64,000 nucleotides of DNA from Begonia masoniana (Eukaryota; Streptophyta; Magnoliopsida; Cucurbitales; Begoniaceae), in NCBI GenBank assembly GCA_022432975.1, contig CM039502.1:27140996-27204995 (forward strand). The letters are read 5' to 3'. The notes beneath the pieces are model-generated. The model ran no database searches. It was given only the letters and a program-made list of their open reading frames with translations, and had not been told where the DNA came from. Every line of letters starts with the position of its first letter. The stretch's first letter is position 1. Shown piece by piece: positions 22,826-34,838 of this stretch. A program made the position numbers and the translations under genes.

Positions 22826-23978
22826 TGTTGACTCCTAAAAAGAGTCATCTTTATGTGTGTAATATGTATTAAAGTTGGTTGGTTCTTAAGTAATATCCAT
22901 GCAAATTCGTGCAAATGCTGTAACATTTACCGTAGCATTGGACGTAGCAATAATTTTTAATTTTTTTATTAATTTTAAGTTATTTCTTTGAATTTATGAA
23001 TGAGGTATTATATAATTGTGCAAAATTTATGTTTAGGGACATATTAAGAAGAAAAGCACAACTAAGAGAAAATCTAAAGCAAATTATTCAAAAAATGAGA
23101 AAATCATGGATAAAGAGAAAAAAGTTCATCTGGAAGAGAGAATTAAGGGAATTAAAAGAAAAAGAAATTAAAGAGAAGAAGAGGGATGAAGAGGAGACAC
23201 CAAGAGATAGGAAGAGGAAGAGAGACCATCGGGCAAGGAGCAATGAATTCTTCTTCATTCTCTATTTTATCATTTTGATTCTTATGATTTTTCTACGTTT
23301 TAATATGACGAACATGAACTAATTCTCTTTTAGTTGGTTGAAAGAGAGTATTCGTATGTATTTCACTATGAATGTTTAGTCTTGTTCTACATTTTTCCTT
23401 TGAATAAACTTCTATGTTATTGCATGGTTGTAGTAAGACTTGTGTCGAGAGGCAAAGTATAATGTACATGTATTTATCTTATCGGTTGATAGTTAAATTT
23501 TTAAGATGCATATAAATTTATTTGAATTAAGGTTTAGCATGTTGTTTTAATCCGATATACGTGGCATTGAGATTTAAGTTTATAATATCGTGCAAAATAT
23601 TATTTTCTTTCCATTAATCGCAAAAGAAGTGATAGAGGTATGAATCTAGACAATTCGATGGAACCCTATGATCTAAGTAAAATCTCGTTATTTGAAGGAG
23701 ATGCTGTAACATCGCTCCAACATTTAAAGTAAATTTCATGTACGGAGAAATCGACCTCAACCAACCGCTTAATCAATTTGAATTCCATTTCAATTTATTT
23801 CGATCTATTATCTGATATTTAATTATATTAAATACATTTATTTCATTCTCAATCATAAATTTGTATCTCTTTGTTTATTGCTTGAATCAACTAAATCTAC
23901 ATTGTCCTCGTAGGATCGACAACTTACTTTATATTACTTGTGTCCGATATGTATACTTGCGTGTATATTTTGTCAACA
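22826..23978 (+). mobile_element. 5' LTR of the Athila-like element
   Basis: It starts TGTTGACTCC and ends TTTTGTCAACA, so TGTTGAC/GTCAACA form terminal inverted repeats. Length is 1153 bp. It is directly followed by the primer-binding site, which fixes the 3' border. A lysine-rich open frame (22996-23322) lies wholly inside and is not called a gene. The partner 3' LTR is outside the window, so the TSD cannot be checked. Confidence 0.75.
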
Positions 23979-23980
23979 AA

Positions 23981-24000
23981 TTTTTGGAGTCATTGCCAAG
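23981..24000 (+). other. Primer-binding site of the Athila-like element
   Basis: TTTTTGGAGTCATTGCCAAG begins two bases after the LTR. It aligns with TGGCGCCGTTGCCGGG, the Athila/Tat site usually assigned to tRNA-Asp, with several changes consistent with age. Confidence 0.6.
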
Positions 24001-24126
24001 GACAATAGATAGATTTTTATTGTTTTGTGCTTTAAACAATTTTCACAAATTTGTTTTCTTCTTCGTTTCAGGGATTCTCCTTTGATGCATGACGATCAGA
24101 ATATAGTGTCATGCGATCATAAAATT

Positions 24127-24324
24127 GAGCGTACATTTCGAGCATGACGAAGGCAACAAGGGCAAGAGAATCAATAACTCATAGAAGAAAAAAATATGGC
24201 CGACCAAGAGGAAATACAAGAAAATATCAATCGGGTCATGGACGAACAAGATAGACCTATCCAATATTTTGCTATTCCAACATTGGACGACTTAAGTTGA
24301 GGAATTATGACACAAGAGCTAAAT
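24127..24324 (+). pseudogene. Athila-like gag, N-terminal piece
   Basis: A plus-strand frame reads ERTFRA, then MADQEEIQENINRVMDEQ and YFAIPTLDDLS up to the Cassandra-1 insertion. It has three in-frame stops (two TGA, one TAA), all explainable by C-to-T or G-to-A changes. The frame continues after the insertion at 57935-57960 with NNILFEMKP, which confirms that 24324 and 57935 were once adjacent. Confidence 0.75.
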
Positions 24325-24414
24325 TGTAACAACCCTTTTTCCCAGCAAGATATTGTCCGCTCTGGGGATTGGGCCGCAGCCCAATAACCTCCCCTCACAG
24401 CTTTGTTTGGCGAA

Positions 24415-24505
24415 AACTTCCCAGAAGGTCACCCAACCTGGAATTGCTCTCGCCGAAGCACTTTTAACTTCGGAGTTTTTATGGGATCCGTTGTCAATTG
24501 TGCTC
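24415..24505 (-). other. 5S rRNA-derived block in the Cassandra-1 3' LTR
   Basis: The minus strand carries GGATCCCATAAAAACTCCGA, AGTTAAAAGTGCTTCGG and AGGTTGGGTGACCTTCTGGG, aligning with the 3' two thirds of plant 5S rRNA, including its internal promoter (A-box region and C-box). The match is imperfect and lacks the 5S 5' end, so it is not a 5S gene. Confidence 0.8.
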
Positions 24506-24591
24506 CAAAACGCGTCTTGCTATCTTGGGAGGGTCTCTTTACATATGTTTCATTTTCACATACTTCCCCAAGCGATGTGGGATTGTGACGA

Positions 24592-26666
24592 TGTAACACC
24601 CAGTTCCATTGAACCGATTTTACCTTGTCAACTAATAGAGTACATTTTATGAATGAATTTGAGAGAATTACTGATTAGGTTAATGATAGACTAAGCAAGG
24701 GCATAAGGATAAATAGAGATTTATAGTGATAACCTATTTAAGGAAAGAGGTTTTGCGATTAATGCACTGTAGCCGCTACTATTTTCTATACTTCCTCTTT
24801 CGGTATTCAGCTCAAGCTCAGCAGAGCTCTCCAGGCGATTTCCTCTCCGATTTCAATTCCTCAACCTAGGTAAGTTTTCTTGAGTTTTAGTAGCTGGATT
24901 ACAAAGAGAGTACAATGTGTGTTTTGGGAATGCTGTGAATGAGAGTAGGTTCGGATTTAGGTGATAAACTGAGAATGCATGATTAATAGAGTTCCAAGTT
25001 AGCTTCCTTAGGTTTCTGAATGGTTTAGAATGAGTTATAGTGAAGATTGAATTAACGCTCCGTTTATAATTTTAGGTGAGCAAAATCCCGAGATAGCTTG
25101 CAACCCAACTTTTCTCAGGAAGTCAGGTAAGTAGAGTATGTGTCTGCCTTCGGGTCTACATCACAAAACATTAGGTTTATGCTTGTTTAAATGTTTTCTG
25201 TATGTCATGTATCATGTTTTGGAAAGAACACGAAAATGAATTTACATGTAATGGCATGGCAAGGTATGAACAGAATGTAACAGATCAGCTGTTAAGGGAA
25301 CTAATCTGCCCCTTAATTTATGAAGAGAATGTATGACTTTGGGAAAATTGATCCGCTTCCCAATAGAATTTAGGATCAGATCAGCTGTTCAGGGAACTAA
25401 TCTGCCCCTTAATTTTTGAAGAGGATGTATGACTTTGGAAAAAATGATCCAACTCCCAATGGAACCGAGGGATCAGATCAGTGAAAGAACGTGAATGCAA
25501 CAGAGATGTGAAAATAGAAACTGCATGTTTAGGATATATGTTTCAGCATATCATTTCATTGTTGCTTTACTTACTTAGCATTAGGCTAATAGATGAGTTT
25601 TGTGATGTAGGTGAAGAAGCCTCAGAAGGTGTGTTCTCTGTGCATGTTGAGGACTAGGCTGGTTGGGGGAGCACTTCAATGCCACGGTTTGGCATTCTGA
25701 TGAAACGGTTTAACTATTGTCTATATATGAAGTTTCAGTGGTTAAGTGTTTGTGGAAGTGTGCAGAGGGTTTTAATAACATTAGTAGTTTTGATAGTTTT
25801 TAACAACTTTATGGTTTTCTTGTTCTGAGTATGAAAAACATGATTCGGTTTAGAGGTAGTTGCTTTGCTGGGTATTTTTAGAAAGTTGTGGACTTATGTT
25901 GTTTTGAACGATTTTCAGTAAAATGTACAAGCTCTTTTGGTAGTCGGAGTTTTTCTTTGTTTAGAGTGAAAATGGTTGATATGCTGTTATGTTGAGTGTT
26001 ATTGTCGATCGGTGAATGTAGGCCACCGGTGGACGTTGAGTATTATTGTCTATCGGCGGATGTAGTCCACTGGTGGATGTGAGTATTAGGTTTTGTCGTT
26101 TTGTGACCGGTGGATGTGAGCGTAGATGAGAGTAATAGATATTTGTCGTTTTGTGATCGGTGGATGTGAGTATTAGGTTTTGTCATTTTATGATCAGTGG
26201 ATGCTGAGGATTACTGTCGTACTTAGGATTTTATCGATGTTTCGTGAGCGGTGGATGTGGGTAGTCGACATGTCGTTCGACTGTCACTGTTTAGCGGTAG
26301 ATGTCTTTTGTCTCTTGAGCGGTGGATGTGGGTAGTCGACGTGTCATTCGACTGTCACTGTTTAGCAGTGGATGCCTTCTATTCTCGTTTCTACCACCGA
26401 GACTATTATATCTCTACTTCTATCGCTGGAACTATTCAACGGTGGACGTATTCTGTTTTGTTTTGTTTTCTTTCAACCAATTGTCTTTAATATTTTAATT
26501 AGTTAATAAATGTCGTTTTATACAAATGAATTTCTGCTGCAAGTTTTAACATTTTAAGGGTCAAAATTTGACCGTCGAGTGAAATTTTGAAATTTTCTCA
26601 GAATGTCATTATGTGGTTCAGTATTATGAGTAACTGAACCGGGTTTATTTAATTTGGGGCGTTACA
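24592..26666 (+). mobile_element. 5' LTR of gypsy-A (family A)
   Basis: It starts TGTAACACCCAG and ends GGGGCGTTACA (2075 bp). It has the leader CTCTTTCGGTATTCAGC near 24798, donor CAGGTAAGT near 25125-25135, complementary arms at 25155-25169 and 25597-25611 (14 Watson-Crick pairs plus one U-G), two TTAAGGG/CCCTTAA-type units between them, and ATCGGTGGATG repeats at 26008-26455. Confidence 0.9.
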
Positions 26667-26669
26667 GTA

Positions 26670-26680
26670 TGGTATCAGAG
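26670..26680 (+). other. Primer-binding site of gypsy-A
   Basis: TGGTATCAGAG starts three bases after the LTR and matches the 3' end of initiator tRNA-Met (TGGTATCAGAGC) over 11 bases. Confidence 0.85.
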
Positions 26681-26821
26681 ACATTCAGTTAAACCGTTCA
26701 AAAGATTACTCATCAGTGCCAATCGTTGCATGGAAGTACTTCAACAACTGTAAGTATTTATGTTAACCTTAACTATTAGATATTTAAGAGTGTAATTAAC
26801 CCTGTACAGGAATCTAGTAAG

Positions 26822-29471
26822 ATGTCTAGACGACCAGGAAGACCAAGAGTACCAAGAGATATACCAAATCTGGGACGTGAGGAGGATCCTGGTGTAATTA
26901 GGCAGCTGACGGATTTGGTACGTCAGTAGACTGATTTGGTTCGTCAGCAGTCCGATCAGTTGGGAGTATTGTTGAACCGAGAAGTACAATGAAGTGCCAA
27001 CTCGAGTTCCAGCAGTGAGCATTCAGGAGACCGATTCCGGAGGCTACAGCAACCCACACTTGATGGAAAATCGTCCAATCCGATTGTTGTTGGGGAGTGA
27101 CTTAGGAAGATTGAGAGCATGTTCAGATGTGCCAACATCGAAGAAGGAGACAAAGTCACTCTGGCAACGTTCCATTTGGCTGGGGATGCTCAACTTTGGT
27201 GGAAAACAATAAAGACCACCACTGATGTTCTGGCTATGTCCTGGTCCCAGTTCAAGGAGGTTTTCTATGAGAAATATTTTAACAGCACAGTCCAGGCCGC
27301 AAAGAAGGTAGAGTTTCTAAATTTGAAGCAGACAGGGTCTGTGGCAGAGTACAGTAGGCAATTCGAGTCCCTGTCCAAGTTTGCTGGACATTTTTTTCAT
27401 AAGAATGAGTATAAGGTGTTTCAGTTTGTGCATGGACTGAAGCCGGAAATTTATAGAGGAGTCAAATTCTATGGTATTAAAGGGCTGTCATTCAGTGAAG
27501 TTGTGTCCACAGCATTGGAGGTGGAAGAAGCTGAAATGAAGTGTTCTGGACTGAAGGAAGCCCCGCGAAAGTTCATCCAGCCCCAACAGCAGAGAGGAAT
27601 GAAGAGGCCCAGTGAATGCCAGAGTAACCAAGGAACAAGAAGGAATGTACCGGATACCAGGAAGTTTCCCCAGTGCCCAAAGTGTTTGAAAGGTCACCTG
27701 GGCGAGTGCAGGTTTGGGACGGGAAAGTGTTTCAACTGTGAGGAAGTTGGACACACATTCAGGGATTGCCTAAATCCCAGAATCACCCGATGCTTCAACT
27801 GTAACAAAGTCGACCATATTAACAGAGACTGTCCAGCTCTGAAGAGTGGCCCTACTAAGATAAAGCCAAGGATATTCTCCATGTTGGAGTCGATCGATGA
27901 GGAACAACCCGCTGTAGTGTCAGGTACCATTTTGATGAACTCTATACCTGCTTTTACTTTAATAGATTCTGGTGCAACACACTCGTTTATAGCGTATGCG
28001 TTTGCTGTCAAGTTAGATGTACAGTTTACCCCTACTGAGCACGTGTTTAATGTCGCGTTACCCTTTGGTGAAGGCATGCACTCTAACCAAGTGATGTTTG
28101 ATAGTGTTGTGTTGGTAGGAAACAAGAATTTACCTGTTGATCTCATTATTATGGATATAATGAGATTTGATGTAATCTTAGGAATGGATTGGTTGTTCAA
28201 GCATTATGCCACAATTGATTGTAGGACTGGAGTAGTTAGTTTTCAACCCCCTGGTGGTTTGAAGCATACCTTTCAAGCCTCGAAGAAGAGTAAGGGAATG
28301 TCTGTTATGACCTCTGTCAACGCTAGACCTTCTCTATGCGGGGAGTATTTGTGCTTTTTGGCCAGTGTTTTAGACACACAACTAATAGGAAAAGTAAGTC
28401 CTCAGAATGTCTTAGTTCTCCAAGATTTTTCAGAAGTATTTCTAGATGACATTCCTGGTTTGCCGCCAGATAGGGAAATTGAGTTTGTTGTAGATGTTTA
28501 CCTAGGCGCCGAGCCTGTATCTAAAAATCCCTATAGATTAGCACCCACGGAGCTTAAGAAATTAAAGAAACTGTTAGAGGAACTATTGGAAAAAGGGTTC
28601 ATACGCCCAAGCTTTTCACCATGGGGTGCACCAGTTCTTTTTGTCAAAAAGAAGGATGGGTCAATGCGTATGTGCGTTGATTATCGGGAATTGAATAAGT
28701 TAACCATCAAGAACAAGTATCCATTGCCAAGGATCGATGATTTATTCGACCAGCTTAACGGTGCACAAGTTTTCTCTAAGATTTACCTTAGGTCCGGTTA
28801 TTACCAATTGAAAGTCAAATCAGAAGATATTCCTAAGACTGCCTTTCGCACAAGGTATGGACATTATGAGTTTTTGGTTATGTCTTTTGGATTGACAAAT
28901 GCACCAGCAGCATTCATGGATCTTATGAATAGAGTGTTTCATGAGTATTTGGATAAGTTTGTCATAGTATTTATTGATGATATACTAATCTATTAACGTA
29001 CTAAGGAGGAGCATACAAGACATTTGAACCTGGTATTGGGAGTACTAAGGCAGCACCAACTTTATACCAAGTTTTCCAAGTGTGAGTTTTGGTTGGACAG
29101 AGTTCACTTTCTTAGTCATGTGATCTCGGGTGATGGGATATCTGTCGATCCAGCCAACGTTTAAGCAGTTAAGGAGTGGCCCCAACCGAAGAATGCCACT
29201 GATATTCGGAGTTTCCTTGGATTAGCAGAATATTACAGGAAATTTATTGAAGGGTTCTCAAAGGTTGCAACACCCCTCACTCTGTTAACAAGGAAAAACA
29301 TTAAGTATGCATTGACAGAGGAATGTGAATCCAGTTTCCAGACTTTGAAAAAGAAGTTGACCAATGCTCCAGTATTAACACTCCCTGTTGAAAATGGAAA
29401 GTTCAGCATTTATTGTGACGCTTCCAAAGTTGGATTCGGTTGTGTGTTTATGCAAGATGGAAAAGTAATAG
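26822..29471 (+). pseudogene. Gypsy-A gag-pol, 5' part (gag, protease, RT)
   Basis: A single frame begins MSRRPGRPRVPRD at 26822. Stops occur at about 26927 (TAG), 26990 (TGA) and 27098 (TGA), then 625 codons are open (27119-28996). In that stretch: gag core near residues 1-130, zinc knuckles [14 protein letters not shown] and [14 protein letters not shown] near 204-238, protease DSGATHSF near 283-290, RT with YRELNK and FIDDILIY near 617-625. A TAA follows directly (28994-28996). The frame goes on through the RT end to RNase H (DASKVGFGCVFMQDG), with another TAA near 29162, until gypsy-B interrupts it at 29471. Confidence 0.9.
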
Positions 29472-29876
29472 TGTAACAATTAGAAATTCTAATGGAAAAT
29501 TCTCAATTTTCAATTCAAATTTTCCCAAACAAAGTTAACATAAAAGTCAATTTCGAATTTCCAAATCAGAGGGCAATCCACTAAATTCGGATTTTAGGAA
29601 ATAAGTCTAATGAACCTAACCCGAAAGACAACCAAAATCAAAAAGGGGTTTGAGATTTCAGAGCAACAAATCGGGAAAAAAATCGGATTTTCAGCAAATA
29701 GTAGGATTTCTCACTGGAAACCCGATGCTAAACTGAATGAACCAAGCCTGGATTACGTCCAGAAACAAAAAAGCAATCAGAATAGTCTTCCCTGAAAATC
29801 CGAGCTGATTGTTTACAGCTCGGAAAATCCGATCGTTACTCGGATTTCACGGAGGGTACGGGAGTCGAACTTCCCC

Positions 29877-29885
29877 TATAAATAG
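29877..29885 (+). promoter_or_regulatory. LTR promoter TATA box (gypsy-B, 5' copy)
   Basis: TATAAATAG in a GC-balanced context (CCCC-TATAAATAG-AACC) about 50 bp upstream of a CT-rich leader. An identical copy lies at 36694-36702 in the 3' LTR. Confidence 0.7.
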
Positions 29886-30754
29886 AACCTTTGGGGAGGA
29901 GGAAACTCACACCAAAGTTCTCCTCTCCCTCTCGAGTTTCAGTAAGAAAACTTACCTCGATTCTCTGTCGCCGACCACTGCTCAGCCGATCCGACGAAGC
30001 CTTCCTCTCTGGCAGCCGAGCTCTCCGACGCGACGAATCTTCCACCGACGAGGAGAACCCTCTCGGCCGAATCTCCTCCGACCACCGCAGCTCTTCACCC
30101 GGAAGAACTTTCGACCGGCGTAAGTTCTCTCCGACGCTCTCTATCTCTCTCTCTTTCCGATATCTCTTCCCCTCTCTCTGAAATTCCTCTCACTCTCTGC
30201 AGAATCGCGAAAAAGAAGGAAGAATCGGTTTTGTTTTAAGAACCTGAACCAACCAGTGAATCGGTTCATTTAAGCAAACAAGACCAGAACCGGCCCAGTG
30301 AACTGATCCAGACCAACAGTGAACCGAACCGGACCAACAGTGAACCGACCCGACCCGTACTGTTCACCCGACCCGAACCGGACCCGACTCGACCCGATTT
30401 TTGACCCGATTTTCGACCGAACCGATCGAAGATTTTTACTGTAAGAATTTCTGCTCAAATCCTTTTAAAGTTGGATTAAATCAAGTGAGATTTTAATTTT
30501 GATATTCGAATTAGGCAGAAAATATTTTGGAACCGTTCGATTCGATCCTAATCGACTCAACCGATCCGATCTGACCCAATAACGCAACGTAAGTAACTTC
30601 TGCTCAAATTACTTTGAAATTAGATTTATTAAGTAGGAATTTAAAATCAAAGATTTGATTTGAGCAGGATATTATTTTGGAAATTTTGGAAAAATCCCGT
30701 GAAAAGCTAATTGCTCGGAATCCAAGTAAGTGAAATACAAGTTTTGGCTACGGC

Positions 30755-31165
30755 CCTACATCACGAGATTATTTTATAATTATTTTATTTTTCAGTCACA
30801 CGTTTTCAATGATTGAGCACGTATGTTAGAATATCGACATAGAATAGTTTAAAAGATAAAATGGATAGGTTATTTGCATGTGTATGAAAAAGTAAAAGAA
30901 ATGCGATAGCAAAAGCCTGAACGACAGTGAGATGGTGAGCTTGAGCATATATTTTAACGTGATAGCAAAAGCCTGAACGACAGTGAGATGGTGAGCTTGA
31001 TCGTTAAAATTAAAAGTAAAAGATGACGAAGCCTGAACGACAATGAGATGGCTAAGTCTTAACAGGGTTCGGTAAAAGTAAAAGTAAAAGTAAAAGTTTT
31101 ATAAAATGCACGTATTTTCACTTACTGAGATTTTCTCACCTTTTTGTTTTAACTTGTGGTGTAGG
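30755..31165 (+). other. Complementary arm pair in the gypsy-B 5' LTR
   Basis: CCTACATCACGAG (30755-30767) pairs with CTTGTGGTGTAGG (31153-31165). The two non-Watson-Crick positions are U-G and G-U wobbles. In the 3' LTR (37572-37584 and 37971-37983) one of the two is a full pair. The second arm overlaps the acceptor-like GTAG. Confidence 0.6.
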
Positions 31166-31556
31166 TGAGTTTTTATCTGAGGAAGAAATTGCTACAATTG
31201 AGAACCCTCCAGTGGCAAGCGAGCATACAGATGAAGATAATATTGTGAATTTCGAAGAAAGTGATCTAAATTAGTATGCCTTAATTTTTTAAAAGATATT
31301 TAATGCTTTGTTTTAATTTAAGACTCTGAAAATTATGATGGAATTTTTATCATTAAATAAAGTTTTATTTATTGTTTTAATTATGTGTTGGTTTCAAGAG
31401 TTCAAAGCTTCCGTATTAATTAAGTTTTCAATTAATATGTTTTAAATTTTAAAATTTTGATTTAACGCTCGATTTCAAAATTCAATTTGGGGAAAAATTC
31501 TAGGGTTTTCAAAATTAGGGTTTCAAATTAGGGATTTTAAATTGGGGCGTTACAAT

Positions 31557-31570
31557 TTGGTATCAAAGAG
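31557..31570 (+). other. Primer-binding site of gypsy-B
   Basis: TTGGTATCAAAGAG begins two bases after the LTR and resembles the initiator tRNA-Met site TGGTATCAGAGC with one change and a shift near the end. Confidence 0.75.
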
Positions 31571-31760
31571 ACAAGGTTTATAAAATGATTCTGTAAACTA
31601 CTCTGTATGCTCACGTGCACCTGGAAGATTGTCAATCAGCAAGTAAGTCGGTATTAAATTTTATATTTTGATAGAAGTATGATAGGTAATATTGTAGTAC
31701 TTTTAAAAAAATAAGTATATAAGGTAGTTTTCTTAAAATAAGATCATTGTGATGTAGACT

Positions 31761-34700
31761 ATGGCCAATCGTAGAGGAGATAGAAATGATCGGGATGCTC
31801 TACTCGATCGAATGATGGATATGATGGAGATGCAAGCCAGACAAAACGAACAACTGTCGCAAGCAGCTAATGCGGCAGCCCAGGCAGCCACTGCCGCGGC
31901 TCAGGCAGCAAATATGCAGGCCCAAGTTCCTAATAGGCCTCGGCAGGGAGATATGGATTTTGACAGATTTCGACGATTGGACCCTCCAAGTTTCTACGGC
32001 AATTTAGCTGATATGGCGGCAGCGGATGATTGGATAAGAACCATTGAGGAAATATTTGAGCATGCCAAGATTGCTGAGGAAGAGAAAGTTATTTGTGCAT
32101 CTTCTATGTTTCGGATGGATGCACGTTATTGGTGGGACTCTGTAAAAGCGATGCATACGGTTGCTACCATGACTTGGGAGAAATTCAAGGAGTTATTCAA
32201 TGAGAAGTACTTCACAGACTCTATGTTGGATGCCAAAGCTGAGGAATTTATGGCTCTTAAGAAGACCGGAAGCGTTATGGAGTATTTACATAAATTTGAA
32301 CAATTGTCTCGTTACGTCCCTCACATTGCTGGTAACGAGACTATGAAGGTGAAGCGGTTTATCCAAGGAATAAGGGCGGAGATACTTAAGGACATTCGAC
32401 TGATTACTTCCAAGAATTCTTCATTCGCGTTTGTTGTGGAGAAATCACTGGCTGCAGAGCAAGGAGAGAAAGATGTTATTAAAGCCCAGGAATTGCGAAG
32501 GAGATATAGTCATGCAACTCAAGCTGTACGAGGTAGAATTCCACCACAACAAACAACTGGATTTAAGCGACCTATGAACAGTGGACCTGCTGGAGGATCT
32601 TCTAAGTTTGCTGGAGGATCTTCCAAGTTTGTGAAGAAGGAACCTACGACAACAAATGCACCTTTATGTCCTACATGCAAGAAGCCACATTTCGGAGAGT
32701 GTCGTGTTCAGGCCAACACTTGTTTCAAATGCGGCCAACCTGGACATTATATCAGCAATTGCCCAAAGAATGCCCGGGAGCAACCCAAGACAACTGCTAG
32801 AGTATTTGCCATGACTAAGGATGAAGCTAAAGGAAATGCATCTGTGGTGACAGGTTCGATATTTATTTCTGGCATTTCTTCTAGCACATTATTTGATTCT
32901 GGAGCTACGTATTCATTTATATCCCTTGAGCATGCTAAGAAGTTTGATATTAAAGTAGAGCCTCTAGAGTGTAATATGGGAGTAGCTACACCTTCGGGTA
33001 AAGTTATGTTTGCCGATTCTATTATTAGAAGGTGTGAAGTGTGTATCGGGAAGAATCAACTGGAGGTTGATTTAATTATTCTAGCGATGCACGATTACGA
33101 CGTTATCCTTGGGATGGATTGGCTTACCAATCATTATGCGACTATTGATTGTCGTAAGAAAATGGTAAATTTCCAACTGCCTGGAAAAGAGTCGTTTTCT
33201 TTCTTTGGGGATTCTAAAGGTTTAAGAGTTCCAGTTATATCAGCTATGCGAGCTCGAAACTTATTAAATTCTGGATGCATTGGATTTCTAGCCAGTGTTA
33301 TATGTACTGAACCTAAAGAAGCAACGACACTGGATATGGTACCGATAGTCAATGAATTTCCTGATGTCTTTCCCGATGACCTAACTATGTTACCACCTGC
33401 GAGAGATGTGGAATTCGGTATTGAGCTGCTACCTGGAACGGCGCCGATCTCTAAAGCTCCTTATAGAATGGCGCCAAGCGAGTTAAAGGAATTAAAGACC
33501 CAACTTGACGATCTACTGGAGAAAGGATTTATCCAACCGAGTTTCTCACCTTGGGGAGCTCCGATTTTATTTGTGAAGAAAAAGGACGGATCGATGAGGA
33601 TGTGTATCGATTACCGAGAGCTTAACAAAGTTACTATTAAGAACAAATATCCACTACCAAGAATCGATGACTTATTTGACCAGTTGAAGGGAGCGGCAGT
33701 TTTCTCGAAGATTGATCTAAGGTCTGGATATCATCAGCTGAGAATTAAGGAGGACGACGTGTTCAAGACGGTGTTTCGTACAAGATATGGCCACTTTGAA
33801 TTTCGAGTTATGCCGTTCGGATTAAGTAATGCACCAGCCGCATTTATGGATCTTATGAATCGGACATTCAAGACCTTTTTGGATGATTTTGTTATAGTCT
33901 TTATTGATGATATCCTTATTTACTCGAAGAGCAAGGAGGAGCATGAAGAACATTTAAGGATTATTCTATCTACGTTGAGACGCGAGAAGTTGTATGCAAA
34001 GTTCTCCAAGTGTGAATTCTGGATGGAGAATGTAGCTTTTCTTGGCCACATTATTTCAAAGGAGGGCGTAGCAGTGGACCCAACAAAGATTGAAGCTGTG
34101 AGTAAATGGCCTCAACCGAAGAATGCATCTGAAATAAGAAGTTTCCTTGGTCTTGCGGGTTATTATCGGAGATTCGTAGAAGGTTTTTCAACCTTGGCCA
34201 ACCCGCTTACGAAGCTAACAAAGAAAGGAGCCAAGTATTTATGGAATGATGAATGCGAGCAAAGTTTTCAAGAGTTGAAGAAGAGGTTAGTCTCAGCACC
34301 CATACTTACTATTCCATCTGGATCAGGAAAGTTTGTGGTTTATAGTGACGCTTCGAAGTATGGATTGGGATGTGTCCTTATGCAAGAAGGGAAAGTGGTC
34401 GCCTATGCCTCGAGACAGTTGAAGGAACACGAGAAGAACTACCCTACACATGATTTGGAGCTTGCAGCAGTAGTTCATGCATTAAAGATCTGGAGGCATT
34501 ATCTTTATGGAGAAAGATGTGAGATTTACACGGACCATAAGAGCCTGAAATATTTTCTTACTCAGAAGGATCTTAATATGAGGCAACGCAGATGGTTGGA
34601 GCTAGTAAAGGATTACGACTGCGAAATTATTTATCACCCTGGCAAAGCTAATATCGTAGCTGATGCTTTGAGTAGAAGATCATCATCTCAAATTTCTTCA

Positions 34701-34838
34701 TTGCAACTGATTCCAAGGCAGCTAACCGAGGAGATGCGTAGATCTAATATTGAAGTTGTGTCGTATGGGTTACTGGAGAGATTGTCTGCTATGACGCTTC
34801 AACCAAGTTTGTTGGAACAAATAAAGGAGAAACAATGA
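31761..34838 (+). CDS. Gypsy-B gag-pol polyprotein, long open part (gag-PR-RT-RNase H)
   Basis: An open frame of 1025 codons. Residues about 65-230 form a Retrotrans_gag domain ([18 protein letters not shown]). A zinc knuckle, [14 protein letters not shown], lies near 321-334. Protease active site FDSGATYSF is near 378-386. RT spans about 560-740 with [15 protein letters not shown] and FIDDILIY (714-721). RNase H begins near 863 with [10 protein letters not shown] and includes YTDHKSLKY (923-931) and DALSRR. It ends at a TGA (34836-34838) at the RNase H-integrase junction; downstream sequence stays in frame, so this is a premature stop and not the natural end. The start ATG lies about 200 bp after the primer site. 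Confidence 0.93.
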   Translation: MANRRGDRNDRDALLDRMMDMMEMQARQNEQLSQAANAAAQAATAAAQAANMQAQVPNRPRQGDMDFDRFRRLDPPSFYGNLADMAAADDWIRTIEEIFEHAKIAEEEKVICASSMFRMDARYWWDSVKAMHTVATMTWEKFKELFNEKYFTDSMLDAKAEEFMALKKTGSVMEYLHKFEQLSRYVPHIAGNETMKVKRFIQGIRAEILKDIRLITSKNSSFAFVVEKSLAAEQGEKDVIKAQELRRRYSHATQAVRGRIPPQQTTGFKRPMNSGPAGGSSKFAGGSSKFVKKEPTTTNAPLCPTCKKPHFGECRVQANTCFKCGQPGHYISNCPKNAREQPKTTARVFAMTKDEAKGNASVVTGSIFISGISSSTLFDSGATYSFISLEHAKKFDIKVEPLECNMGVATPSGKVMFADSIIRRCEVCIGKNQLEVDLIILAMHDYDVILGMDWLTNHYATIDCRKKMVNFQLPGKESFSFFGDSKGLRVPVISAMRARNLLNSGCIGFLASVICTEPKEATTLDMVPIVNEFPDVFPDDLTMLPPARDVEFGIELLPGTAPISKAPYRMAPSELKELKTQLDDLLEKGFIQPSFSPWGAPILFVKKKDGSMRMCIDYRELNKVTIKNKYPLPRIDDLFDQLKGAAVFSKIDLRSGYHQLRIKEDDVFKTVFRTRYGHFEFRVMPFGLSNAPAAFMDLMNRTFKTFLDDFVIVFIDDILIYSKSKEEHEEHLRIILSTLRREKLYAKFSKCEFWMENVAFLGHIISKEGVAVDPTKIEAVSKWPQPKNASEIRSFLGLAGYYRRFVEGFSTLANPLTKLTKKGAKYLWNDECEQSFQELKKRLVSAPILTIPSGSGKFVVYSDASKYGLGCVLMQEGKVVAYASRQLKEHEKNYPTHDLELAAVVHALKIWRHYLYGERCEIYTDHKSLKYFLTQKDLNMRQRRWLELVKDYDCEIIYHPGKANIVADALSRRSSSQISSLQLIPRQLTEEMRRSNIEVVSYGLLERLSAMTLQPSLLEQIKEKQ

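Larger units (their letters stand above)
29472..31554 (+). mobile_element. 5' LTR of gypsy-B
   Basis: It starts TGTAACAATTAG and ends GGGGCGTTACA (2083 bp). TATA box TATAAATAG at 29877-29885, a CT-rich leader, a donor CAAGTAAGTG near 30722-30731 and an acceptor TGGTGTAG|GTG near 31157-31167 are visible. Between the splice-like sites are AGCCTGAACGACAGTGAGATGG units (starts about 30905 and 30961, period 56, plus a third degenerate one near 31024). Confidence 0.93.

Noticed and set aside
22996..23322. 108-codon lysine/arginine-rich open frame
   Set aside because: Lies entirely inside the Athila-like 5' LTR. Composition reflects A-rich DNA and no domain is visible.
27694..28200. 168-codon minus-strand frame
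   Set aside because: Exact antisense shadow of gypsy-A gag-protease, with no independent protein features.
30270..30458. Minus-strand frame with GRFTVGPVRFTVG-like repeats
   Set aside because: Antisense translation of the CCGAACCGGACC-type repeats in the gypsy-B LTR. It recurs in the other LTR and is not a gene.
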